From Oscillospiraceae bacterium (lineage in GTDB: Bacteria; Bacillota; Clostridia; Oscillospirales; Ruminococcaceae), in contig DXWR01000312.1 in the NCBI GenBank assembly GCA_019416775.1, positions 1 through 8,295 of the forward strand: a DNA stretch of 8,295 nucleotides. The letters run 5' to 3'. Below are positions 1 through 7,900 of the stretch, piece by piece. The notes under the pieces are model-generated. The model had not been told where the DNA came from. It saw only the letters and a list, made by a program, of their open reading frames with translations, and made no database searches. A program made the position numbers and the translations under genes. Numbering within the stretch: the first letter of the stretch is position 1; each line of letters starts with the position of its first letter.

Positions 1-21
1 TCAGATGTGTATAAGAGACAG
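1..21 (+). other. Nextera/Tn5 sequencing adapter remnant (artefact)
   Basis: Positions 3-21 match the 19-base Tn5 mosaic end used in Nextera libraries (AGATGTGTATAAGAGACAG) exactly. The preceding TC agrees with the Read 1 adapter arm rather than the Read 2 arm, which has GG there. The topA reading frame becomes recognisable immediately after base 21. This is untrimmed library sequence at a contig end, not a biological mobile element. Translations starting inside it, with N-termini such as MYKRQ or MCIRDR, are spurious. Confidence 0.97.
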
Positions 22-815
22 ACACCAATTATGTGGATATCCTGCGCAAGTTCTACACCGGTTTCTCCGGCGAGCTGGAGAAGGCGGAAAAGGACCTGGA
101 GAAAAAGCGCATCAAGATCAAGGACGAGGAGACCGATGTGGTCTGCGAGCTGTGCGGCCGGAAGATGGTCATCAAATCCGGCCGGTTCGGAAAGTTCCTG
201 GCCTGCCCCGGTTATCCCGAGTGCAAAAACACCAAGCCTATCACCGAGGACACCGGCGTGCTGTGTCCCCTGTGTGGGGCCAAGGTGGTGAAGAAAAAGT
301 CCCGCAGCGGCTATTACTACTACGGCTGCGAGAAAAATCCCACCTGCACCTTCATGACCTGGGATAAGCCCACCAACAAGAAGTGCCCCAACTGCGGCGA
401 GCCTCTCTATAAGCGCTATACCAAGGCAGAGAAAAAGTATGTGTGCTATAAGCCGGGGTGCGGCTATGAGGAAGATCTGCCCCAGCGGAAGAGCAAGAAG
501 AAGGACGAGGAAGCCCCGGCGGCAGAGCAGAATGTGGTGACGGCTGCCGAAAATGCAGCGGAGACTCCGGAGACCGCAAAGACCACCAAGAGCAAAAAAA
601 CCACGAAAACCACCAAGGCTGCCAAGAGCACCAAGACGGCCAAAGCCAAGGTCCAGGAAGAAGCTGGGGAGGAAAAGCCCAAAAAGACCACCCGGAAGAG
701 CACCAAAAAGGCCGCAGGTGAAGGGGAAGAAACACCGAAAAAGAAAACCACCTGGAAAACGGCTGCCAAAAAGGCGGCAGAAAAACCGGAAGCGGAAGAG
801 GAAAACAAAGAATGA
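22..815 (+). CDS. topA: DNA topoisomerase I, C-terminal fragment (5'-truncated)
   Basis: This is the 3' end of type IA topoisomerase I, which relaxes negatively supercoiled DNA. The catalytic toprim and tyrosine domains lie off the contig. The frame is open from base 24 (T-N-Y-V-D-I-L), so the GTG at 33 is an internal valine codon rather than a start. Numbering from that valine, three four-cysteine zinc ribbons typical of the TopA C-terminus are visible: Cys38/41/58/64, Cys78/81/99/105 and Cys118/121/138/143. Residues about 151-260 form a low-complexity tail rich in Lys, Ala, Thr and Glu (28 Lys in 110 residues) with KKTT and KAAK-like units. It is probably disordered and may bind DNA. The stop overlaps the trmFO start by four bases (ATGA), a neighbour pair common in Firmicutes. 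The family and truncation are clear; the role of the tail is inference. Confidence 0.95.
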
Positions 816-2161
816 TGCAAGCCACAGTGATCGGAGCGGGCCTGGCCGGCAGTGAAGCGGCCTGGCAGCTGGCCTGCCGGGGTATCCCGGTGACCCTTCT
901 GGAAATGAAGCCCGCCCACTTTTCCCCGGCCCACCGCTATGCCGGTTTTGCAGAGTTGGTCTGCTCCAACTCGTTGAAGGCCCAGCGGCTGGATTCGGCG
1001 GCCGGACTGTTAAAGGAAGAGATGCGCCGGCTGGGTTCGGTGTGCTTGGCTGCGGCGGATCATCACCGGGTCCCTGCCGGAGGAGCTTTGGCCGTGGAAC
1101 GGGTAGGCTTTTCCGATGAAGTGACCAAAGCCATTCAAAGCCATCCCCTGATTACCGTGGAAGAAAAGATGGTGGAAGAGATCCCGGAAGGAACGGTGAT
1201 TTTGGCTACCGGCCCCCTGACCCAGGGAAAGCTGGCCCAGTCCATCGGCCGGTTGGTGGATCAGCAGCGCTTGGCATTCTTTGACGCCGCCGCCCCCATT
1301 GTCAGCGGGGAAAGCGTGGACACCTCCATTGCCTTCTATGCGTCCCGGTACGGGAAAGGGGACGGAGAGGATTACCTCAACTGCCCTATGAACAAGGAGG
1401 AGTACGAAGCCTTTTACCAGGCGCTGGTGGAAGGGGAACGAGCTCCCCTGAGTGAAGAGGATCAGAAGCAGTTTACTGTGTATGAGGGCTGTATGCCCAT
1501 TGAAGTCATGGCCCGCCGGGGCAAAGACACCATCCGCTTCGGGCCCATGAAGCCGGTGGGGCTGACAGATCCCCGCACCGGCCACCGTCCTTGGGCGGTG
1601 CTGCAGCTGCGCCGGGAGGACCCGGAAGGGAAGCTCTACAATCTGGTGGGCTTCCAGACCAACCTGAAGTTTGGGGAACAGAAGCGGATTTTCTCCATGA
1701 TCCCCGGCTTGGAGAACGCGGAGTTTTACCGCTACGGCGTAATGCACCGCAACACCTTTTTGGACAGTCCCCGGCTGTTGGAGCCGGACTTTTCCCTGCG
1801 AAAAGACCCCCGCATCTTCTTTGCCGGGCAGATCACCGGCGTGGAAGGCTATATGGAAAGCGCCGCTTCCGGATTGCTGGCCGGGCTGCATTTGGCACGG
1901 CGGTTGCAGCAGCAAGCGCCCACCCTCCCCCCGGAAACCACCATGATCGGCGCTTTGAGCCGGTATGTCAGCCGGTATCCCGGAAAGGATTTTCAGCCTA
2001 TGGGCAGCAATATGGGGATTTTACCCTCTTTGGAACATCCGGTGCGGGACAAACGGCTGCGCTACCAAGCTTTGGCAGACCGGAGCCTGAAGGATTTGGC
2101 AGACTGGATGGCGCTGCAACACATTGATCCCGCTTTGGCAGAGGACGGGATGCGGGAATGA
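812..2161 (+). CDS. trmFO: TrmFO, folate/FAD-dependent tRNA (uracil-54-C5)-methyltransferase
   Basis: TrmFO makes 5-methyluridine at position 54 of the tRNA T-loop, using methylenetetrahydrofolate as carbon donor and reduced FAD, in the cytoplasm. The 449-residue product is close to the family's usual length of about 435-450. The N-terminal dinucleotide-binding motif GAGLAGSEAA is at residues 8-17. Cys51 lies in the ELVCSNSLKAQ motif and Cys227 in YEGCMPIEVMARRG; these match the two functionally important cysteines of Bacillus and Thermus TrmFO. A C-terminal FAD-contact segment reads FFAGQITGVEGYMESAASG. Two adjacent ATG codons (812 and 815) could start it. An AGAGG at 797-801 is a plausible ribosome site for either, and 812 overlaps the topA stop, which suggests coupling. 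No frameshift or missing key residue is visible. Confidence 0.97.
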   Translation: MMQATVIGAGLAGSEAAWQLACRGIPVTLLEMKPAHFSPAHRYAGFAELVCSNSLKAQRLDSAAGLLKEEMRRLGSVCLAAADHHRVPAGGALAVERVGFSDEVTKAIQSHPLITVEEKMVEEIPEGTVILATGPLTQGKLAQSIGRLVDQQRLAFFDAAAPIVSGESVDTSIAFYASRYGKGDGEDYLNCPMNKEEYEAFYQALVEGERAPLSEEDQKQFTVYEGCMPIEVMARRGKDTIRFGPMKPVGLTDPRTGHRPWAVLQLRREDPEGKLYNLVGFQTNLKFGEQKRIFSMIPGLENAEFYRYGVMHRNTFLDSPRLLEPDFSLRKDPRIFFAGQITGVEGYMESAASGLLAGLHLARRLQQQAPTLPPETTMIGALSRYVSRYPGKDFQPMGSNMGILPSLEHPVRDKRLRYQALADRSLKDLADWMALQHIDPALAEDGMRE

Positions 2162-2197
2162 TTCCCGGCTATTCCATCTTTGATCTTTGTTTCCCCC

Positions 2198-2219
2198 ATG
2201 GGGAGGAGTCCCCATTTTT
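2198..2219 (+). terminator. Rho-independent terminator-like hairpin between trmFO and plsX
   Basis: A perfect 7-bp stem, ATGGGGA (2198-2204) with TCCCCAT (2209-2215), closes a GGAG tetraloop. It runs into a T-tract at 2215-2219 followed by GATTTG. The stem is short but GC-rich, so it could act as a terminator or a leaky attenuator. It lies 36 nt after the trmFO stop and only 22 nt before the plsX ATG, leaving no room for a promoter between them. Function is inferred from structure alone. Confidence 0.65.
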
Positions 2220-2226
2220 GATTTGA

Positions 2227-2235
2227 GAGAGGAAG
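2227..2235 (+). promoter_or_regulatory. Ribosome binding site of plsX
   Basis: The purine-rich GAGAGGAAG lies 6 nt upstream of ATG 2242. It supports that ATG rather than the upstream in-frame TTG at 2236, which would leave no spacing. Homologues also begin at the equivalent of Met-Lys-Ile-Ala-Leu-Asp. Confidence 0.7.
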
Positions 2236-2241
2236 TTGACT

Positions 2242-3246
2242 ATGAAAATTGCATTGGACGGCTTTGGAGGAGACCATGCTCCTCTGGCAATGCTGGAAGG
2301 CGCTGCCTTGGCAGTAAAGGAATACGGCGTGGACGTGGTAATCACCGGAGAGGAAGCGGTGCTGCGGAAAACCGCCTTGGAGCACAACATTTCCCTGGCG
2401 GGATTGGAATTTTCCGACACCAAAGATGTGATCGGCATCTGTGAGGAACCCACTACCCTGCTTCAGGAACACCGGGATTCTTCTTTGGGCCGGGCCTTCA
2501 CCCTTTTGTCCGAAGGCAAGGTAGACGCTTTGGTCAGCGCCGGTTCCACCGGGGCCATTGTGGTGGGCGGAACCTTTTTGATCAAGCGGATCAAGGGCAT
2601 CAAGCGGGCTGCCATCGCTTCCATGGTCCCCTGTGAAAACGGAAGCTATCTGCTGGTGGACGCCGGGGCCAACACCGACTGCCGTCCCGAAATGCTCCAT
2701 CAATTTGCCATGATGGGCAGTATGTACCTGGAGTCGGTGCGGGGCATTCAGCGTCCCCGGGTGGGATTGGTGAACATCGGCGCCGAGGAAACCAAAGGCG
2801 GCCAGCTGCAAAAGGACACCTATCATCTGCTGGAGCAGGACAAAAACCTGAACTTTACCGGCAACCTGGAAGCCCGGGGCATTCCTCTGGGGGAAGCGGA
2901 CGTGGTGGTCTGCGACGGCTTTACCGGCAATGTGATTTTAAAGCTCAGCGAAGGCTGGGGGAAATTTTTGAATAACACCTTAAAGGATCTGTTCCTCACC
3001 GGCCTTGCCGGCAAATTCAGCGCTGCTTTGCTGTTAAAGAAGATCAGCGGCCTGCGCAAGCGGATGAACTACAAGGAATACGGGGGAGCGCCGCTGCTGG
3101 GTGTCACCAAACCGGTGATCAAAGCCCACGGCTCCTCCGACAAACTGGCCATTTCCAAGGCCATTTACCAGGCCAAGCTGGTGGTGGAGCAGCAGATGAT
3201 TGCCCGCATTACCAAAGCCTTGGCCGACCAGAAGGAAGAGGGGTAA
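2242..3246 (+). CDS. plsX: PlsX, phosphate:acyl-ACP acyltransferase
   Basis: PlsX is a peripheral membrane enzyme that converts acyl-ACP and phosphate into acyl-phosphate. PlsY then uses acyl-phosphate to acylate glycerol-3-phosphate and begin phospholipid synthesis. The product has 334 residues, normal for the family. Motifs seen: GGDHAP at residues 9-14, SAGSTGA at 99-105, LVDAGAN at 138-144, NIGAEETKG at 178-186, and ARGIPLGEADVVVCDGFTGN at 211-230. The N-terminus reads LDGFGGDHAP instead of the commoner DAMGGDHAP, and the usual KKDSS element appears as HRDSS. I take these as clade variation, not loss of function. The gene follows a terminator-like hairpin and its stop abuts the rnc start with no gap. 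No FapR-type operator is visible upstream. Acyl carrier protein, which often follows plsX, is not present. Confidence 0.96.
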   Translation: MKIALDGFGGDHAPLAMLEGAALAVKEYGVDVVITGEEAVLRKTALEHNISLAGLEFSDTKDVIGICEEPTTLLQEHRDSSLGRAFTLLSEGKVDALVSAGSTGAIVVGGTFLIKRIKGIKRAAIASMVPCENGSYLLVDAGANTDCRPEMLHQFAMMGSMYLESVRGIQRPRVGLVNIGAEETKGGQLQKDTYHLLEQDKNLNFTGNLEARGIPLGEADVVVCDGFTGNVILKLSEGWGKFLNNTLKDLFLTGLAGKFSAALLLKKISGLRKRMNYKEYGGAPLLGVTKPVIKAHGSSDKLAISKAIYQAKLVVEQQMIARITKALADQKEEG

Positions 3247-3939
3247 ATGAAAGATCTGCATACATTGGAACAGCGGCTGGAGCACCGGTATGAGAATATC
3301 GGCTTGCTGCAAACCGCATTGACCCACCCCAGCTATGTCAATGAAAACCGCAAAGGCTTGAAGAACAATCAACGCCTGGAATTTTTAGGGGACTCGGTGC
3401 TCTCCATTGTGGTGGCCCAGTACCTGTTTGAGCATTATACCAGCCTGCCCGAAGGAGAACTCACCAAACTTCGGGCTAGTTTGGTTTGCGAAAAAGCCCT
3501 TCACCAATTTGCCTTGCAGATTGATTTGGGAGAGTTTTTGCTGCTGGGCCGGGGAGAGGAAAACACTGGCGGACGGCAGCGCCCCTCCATTTTGGCAGAC
3601 GCCTTTGAAGCGGTGATTGCTTCCATCTATCTGGACGGCGGGTTGGAAGAGGCCCGGAAATTTGTGCTTCGGTTTATTCCCAAGCACCTGAACGTCAAGC
3701 AGGTGGAGGTCAACTTTGACTACAAAACCGCCTTGCAGGAATTTGTCCAGCGGAACAAACAGGAAACCCTGGACTACCAGACGGTGGAGGAACGGGGCCC
3801 GGACCACAACAAGACCTTTGTGGTGGAGGTGCACCTAAACTCCAACGTCATCGGCACCGGGGAAGGACACAGCAAAAAGCAGGCGGAACAGCAGGCCGCC
3901 AAGGAAGCGTTAAAGCTCATGGGCTATGAGCTGTCATAA
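3247..3939 (+). CDS. rnc: Ribonuclease III
   Basis: RNase III is a dimeric, metal-dependent endonuclease that cuts double-stranded RNA, including rRNA precursors and structured mRNAs. The 230-residue product has the usual two parts. The catalytic domain covers about residues 5-150 and carries the signature NQRLEFLGDSVL at 41-52. Aligned to E. coli by eye, Glu45, Asp49, Glu69, Asp118 and Glu121 match the conserved acidic residues (E41, D45, E65, D114, E117). The residue equivalent to E. coli E38 is Gln42. A double-stranded RNA-binding domain covers about 158-227, ending in the typical GTGEGHSKKQAEQQAAKEAL helix. ATG 3247 directly follows the plsX TAA. AAGGA at 3232-3236, inside plsX, is a suitable ribosome site. 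The gene overlaps the next one by 14 nt, so it is part of the plsX-to-smc transcription unit. Confidence 0.97.
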   Translation: MKDLHTLEQRLEHRYENIGLLQTALTHPSYVNENRKGLKNNQRLEFLGDSVLSIVVAQYLFEHYTSLPEGELTKLRASLVCEKALHQFALQIDLGEFLLLGRGEENTGGRQRPSILADAFEAVIASIYLDGGLEEARKFVLRFIPKHLNVKQVEVNFDYKTALQEFVQRNKQETLDYQTVEERGPDHNKTFVVEVHLNSNVIGTGEGHSKKQAEQQAAKEALKLMGYELS

Positions 3940-4981
3940 CATCCCGGTGTTTCTGCCTCATGCCGGCTGTCCCCACCGCTGCCTGTTCTGCGACCAGCAC
4001 AGCATCTCCGGGACGGTGCACACCCCGTCTCCGGAAGAGGTGGAGGATTATTTAAAAGAAAGTATGGCTCAGTATCCCCACGACCCTGCCCAAACGGAAA
4101 TTGCCTTTTTCGGCGGCAGCTTCACCTGCATGGATCTGGAGTATCAAAAAGCGATGCTGGAACTTGGGGAGCAGTTCGTCCGTCGGTATGGACTCAAGGG
4201 CATTCGTCTTTCCACCCGTCCCGACGGCATTTCCCCCGGGATCATCCGGCATCTGCTGGACTATCCGGTGCGAGCAGTGGAATTGGGCGCTCAAAGTATG
4301 TGCGATCCCATTCTGGAACAAAACCGCCGGGGGCATACGGCGGCAGATACCGTCCAGGCAGCCAAACGGATCCGGCAGGCCGGATTGGAACTGGGACTGC
4401 AAATGATGGTGGGGCTGCTGGGGGACACTGCCCAGACCGTGTGGGAAACCGCCCGGGCTTTGGCGGACCTTAAGCCGGATACGGTGCGGATCTATCCCAT
4501 GGTGATTTTAAAGGGAACTCCGGCCTATGCCCTGTGGCAGCAGGGGGAGTATCCCATCTTCTCTTTGGAAGAGGGAATTCGGCTCTGTGCCGGGCTGTTG
4601 GAGTTTTTTGAGCAGCGGCAGATCCGGGTAATCAAACTGGGGCTTCACGCTTCCCGGCAGGTGGAGGAGCAGTATGCCGCCGGGCTGTACCATCCGGCGT
4701 TTCGGGAGCTTTGCGAAAGCAGATTGTACCGGCAGGGTATGTTTTCGCAAATATCCCGATGGAAAGAAAAGCGGGGGACGGTGTACGTCCACCCCAAAGG
4801 GATGTCCGCCTGCATCGGGCAGAAGAGGGAAAATATCATCTGGCTGCACCGGCAGGGAATGGAGATCCGGGTGAAGCCGGATCACACGCTAAGCCGGGGG
4901 AAGCTTCTGCTCTGCCCCGAAGGAAGTACGAAGGAGGAGCAGGGAGTTGCTGTTAAAGTCATTGGAGCTGCAGGGATTTAA
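3926..4981 (+). CDS. Radical SAM protein, Elp3-like family, function unassigned
   Basis: This is a 351-residue radical S-adenosylmethionine enzyme. The cluster-binding motif C-x3-C-x2-C is at Cys15, Cys19 and Cys22 (CPHRCLFC). The family's glycine-rich SAM contact FFGGSFT is at 61-67, LSTRPD at 95-100, GAQS at 121-124 and LQMMVGLLGDT at 158-168. These resemble the radical SAM core of Elp3, but the protein is too short for Elp3's C-terminal acetyltransferase domain. The C-terminal third, with an AAGLYHPAFRELCESRLY segment, resembles the radical-SAM C-terminal domain of bacterial Elp3-like proteins often found between rnc and smc in Clostridia. ATG 3926 is the only ATG upstream of the cysteine motif, since an in-frame TAA lies at 3911-3913. 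No strong ribosome site precedes it (the nearest, AAGGAAG at 3901-3907, is 18 nt away), so translation is probably coupled to rnc. The substrate is unknown; tRNA modification is a guess from Elp3. Confidence 0.88.
   Translation: MSCHNIPVFLPHAGCPHRCLFCDQHSISGTVHTPSPEEVEDYLKESMAQYPHDPAQTEIAFFGGSFTCMDLEYQKAMLELGEQFVRRYGLKGIRLSTRPDGISPGIIRHLLDYPVRAVELGAQSMCDPILEQNRRGHTAADTVQAAKRIRQAGLELGLQMMVGLLGDTAQTVWETARALADLKPDTVRIYPMVILKGTPAYALWQQGEYPIFSLEEGIRLCAGLLEFFEQRQIRVIKLGLHASRQVEEQYAAGLYHPAFRELCESRLYRQGMFSQISRWKEKRGTVYVHPKGMSACIGQKRENIIWLHRQGMEIRVKPDHTLSRGKLLLCPEGSTKEEQGVAVKVIGAAGI
4931..4937 (+). promoter_or_regulatory. Strong ribosome binding site deciding a TTG start of smc
   Basis: A near-consensus Shine-Dalgarno AAGGAGG lies inside the end of the radical SAM gene, 9 nt before TTG 4947. 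No ATG or GTG is available at the position where Smc homologues begin, so this site and the conserved N-terminus together fix the start at TTG. Confidence 0.85.
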
Positions 4982-7900
4982 GTCTTTTCCGGATAAGACC
5001 AGGATTGAATTCGGCAAAGGGCTGACTGCGGTGGTCGGCCCCAACGGAAGCGGAAAATCCAACATCTCAGACGCCATGCGTTGGGTGATGGGGGAACAGT
5101 CCACCAAAACCCTGCGGGGCAGCAAGATGGAGGACGTGATCTTTACCGGCACCCAGCAGCGCAAGAGCCAGGGGTTTGCCCAGGTGAGCCTGACCATCGA
5201 CAATTCCGATCGTTCCTTGGGGGTGGACAGCGATGAAGTGATCATTACCCGGCGGCTCAACCGCAGCGGCGACAGCGAGTATAAGATCAACCACGCTTCC
5301 GTTCGTTTAAAGGACATCAATGAGCTTTTGATGGACACCGGTTTAGGGCGGGACGGCTATGCTCTGGTAGGGCAGGGCCGCATCGCCGAAATCATTCAGT
5401 CCAAAAGCGACCAGCGCCGGGAGATTTTTGAGGAAGCCGCCGGAATCTCCAAGTTCCGGTACCGGAAAAACGAAGCGGTGCACAAATTGGAAGCCAGCGA
5501 AGAAAACCTGCTGCGGCTTCAGGATATCCTTGCCGAATTGGAACAGCGGGTGGGGCCGTTAAAAAAGCAGAGTGAAAAAGCCAAGGCTTTTTTACAGCTC
5601 AGTCAGGAAAAGCGCCAGTTGGAGGTGGCCCTCTGGAATCTCAGCCTGGATCAGACCTCTCAAAAGCTGAAGGAACAGGATGACCGGATTTTGGCCTGCC
5701 AGGTGGAGCACGAGGATCTCCAGCAAAACAGCCGGGATCTGGAAACCAAAATCAATCAAAGCTTTGAACAGATGCAGCGCTGCCTGTCCCGGGCGGAGGA
5801 TTGCCGCCAGGAAAAGGAAGATCTGGAACAGCAAAACAGCGCTTTGCTCAGCCGGGAAGCGGTGGGAAAGAATAATCTGGAACACTTTGACCAGGAAACC
5901 GCCCGGCTGACCCAGCAGCTGGAGGATTTCAAGCAAAACAACCTTCAAACCAGCCGGCTGTTGGAAGAACGGCAAAAACAAAAGGAAAGCCTGGAAGGGG
6001 CGTTGGCCGAAACCCAGATCAAGCTGGAAGAGGCCCGTTCCCGGTTGGCGGAATTGGCCAAACAGGACCAGGGAGCGGATGAACAGTCCGCCGCCCTGAG
6101 CAAACGGATCAATGAATTGCTGCTGTTGGAGAATGAAGACAAGCTGACGGTGATCCAGCTCACCGGCCAGACGGAAGAGGACTCCAACAGCTATCAAAAC
6201 AATCAGCTGATGCTCTCCCAGATGCAGGACAATGCTCGGGGCACCCAGCGGGAATTACAGCAAGCCAAAGAATTGGCTCAGCTGCTGGTGCAGCGGATGG
6301 AAGCCTTGGAAAACCAAAAGGCAGGGTACCGCTTTAAGCTGGACGGGCGGCAAAAAAAATTAGAACAGCAGCAAGCCCAGGCGGAGGACCTGCTGCGTCA
6401 AGCGGGACAGCTGAAACAGAAGGCAAAACTCCTTCAGGATCTGGAAAACAACCTGGAGGGCTTTGCCTATTCTGTCAAAGCGGTGATGAAGCAGTCCCGC
6501 ACCGGATGGCTGGAAGGGATTCACGGTACCGTGGTACGGTTGTTGGAGGTGCCGGAGGAGTACGCCCTGGCTATTGAAACCGCTTTGGGCGGCAGTATGC
6601 AGCACATTGTGGTGGAAAACGAAGCTGCGGCCAAAAACGCCATCCGCTTTTTAAAACAGCAAAACGCCGGACGGGCCACCTTTTTGCCCTTGACTTCGGT
6701 GAAGGGCCGGGAGCTTTCCGGGTTTGACCTTTCCGATCAGGAAGGGTATGTGGATTTGGCCAGCCATTTGGTGAAGGCTGACCCTCGGTATCAGGGAATT
6801 GTGGACTCCCTGCTGGGCCGGATTGTGGTGGCGGAGGATTTAGATTGTGCCGCCGCCATGGGCAAGCAGTTTGGCTACCGCTTTAAGATCGTCACTCTGG
6901 ACGGTCAGGTGGTGAATGCCGGCGGTTCTTTCTCCGGCGGCAGCAAAAGCCGCAGTGCCGGGCTGTTGTCCCGTGCCGGGGAAATTACCCAGCTGCAGCA
7001 GCAGGCGAACTTTCTGACCCAGCGTTCCCAGCAGCAAAGCCAGGACAGCAAAAAGCTGGAGCAGGAGGTCAACACCTTAAAGGCTCAGCTGAATGCGTTG
7101 GAAAGCGAACAGATCACCGTCAAGGAAGACCAGATCCGCTGCGAAGGGGAACAGAAACGGTTGGAAACCCTGGAGGCGGAATATTCCCGCCGGGCCAAGG
7201 AAATGGAGCAGGAGCTGGAAGGCTTTTTGGAACGGCTCCAGGAAAAGAACCAGAAGATCGCCGCTCTCCGCCGCCGGCAAGGGGAAACCCAGCGGGAGTT
7301 GGAGCAGGCCCAGCAGACCTTGGAATCGTTGCGGGGACAGGGAGATCTCCTTCGCCGGCAGCGCCAAGAGGTGAACGATACCATTCAAAAGTTGCAGCTG
7401 GATCAGCTGGCCAAACAAAAGGATGTGGATTCCCTCCACGAAACCATGGAACAGCTTCAGGGACAGAGCCGGGAATCGGAGCAGCTGCAAAAACAGTTGG
7501 CGGATCAGATCCAACAGGTGAAGCAGCAGCGGGCCCAGCAGCAGCAGGAAATCCAGGACTGCATCCAAAAGCGGGAATCCAATCGCTTGATGCAGCAAAA
7601 GCTGGATGGACAGGTCAAGGAGATTTTACAGCAGCGCACCCAGTTGGAGCAGGCTACCACCCGACTGCGGGAGGAAGAAAAGCAGTACAGCCATCAGCGG
7701 GAAGAAGTGAGCCGCCAGCTGGCCCAGCTGGAGCAGCGGCGGGAATCCCTGCAGAAGGAATACGACGAGGTGATCCGCAGGCTTTGGGAAGAATATGAAC
7801 TCACCCGTTCTCAAGCCCGTCAGGAAGCCCAAGACCCCAAAGATCCCGCCAAAGCCAAAACACGGCTGGCAGCGGTGAAGGGGGAGATCCGCGGCTTAGG

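Noticed and set aside
5..367. Small open frames beginning in the first 10 bases
   Set aside because: Their starts lie in the Nextera adapter and they run out of frame through the topA zinc ribbons.
352..934. Minus-strand frames rich in Trp, Phe and Ser opposite the topA tail
   Set aside because: They are antisense reflections of the Lys/Thr/Ala-rich tail codons, with no family resemblance or ribosome site.
1010..1915. 301-codon minus-strand frame opposite trmFO
   Set aside because: It lies entirely antisense to a well-supported trmFO and shows no recognisable motif; GC-rich codon bias explains it.
2194..2203. Perfect palindrome CCCCATGGGG as an operator
   Set aside because: It is better explained as partly the left arm of the terminator-like stem; as a hairpin its loop would be only two bases, and no known operator is recognised.
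2162..2241. FapR-type operator or promoter before plsX
   Set aside because: No FapR-like inverted repeat and no convincing -35/-10 pair with suitable spacing was found in the gap or the end of trmFO.
2187..2444. 85-codon plus-strand frame starting in the trmFO-plsX gap
   Set aside because: It overlaps plsX out of frame and its translation has no known features; plsX explains the coding signal.
2062..2826. 254-codon minus-strand frame spanning the trmFO-plsX junction
   Set aside because: It crosses two confident genes and the terminator hairpin, has no family motifs, and is best read as a chance frame.
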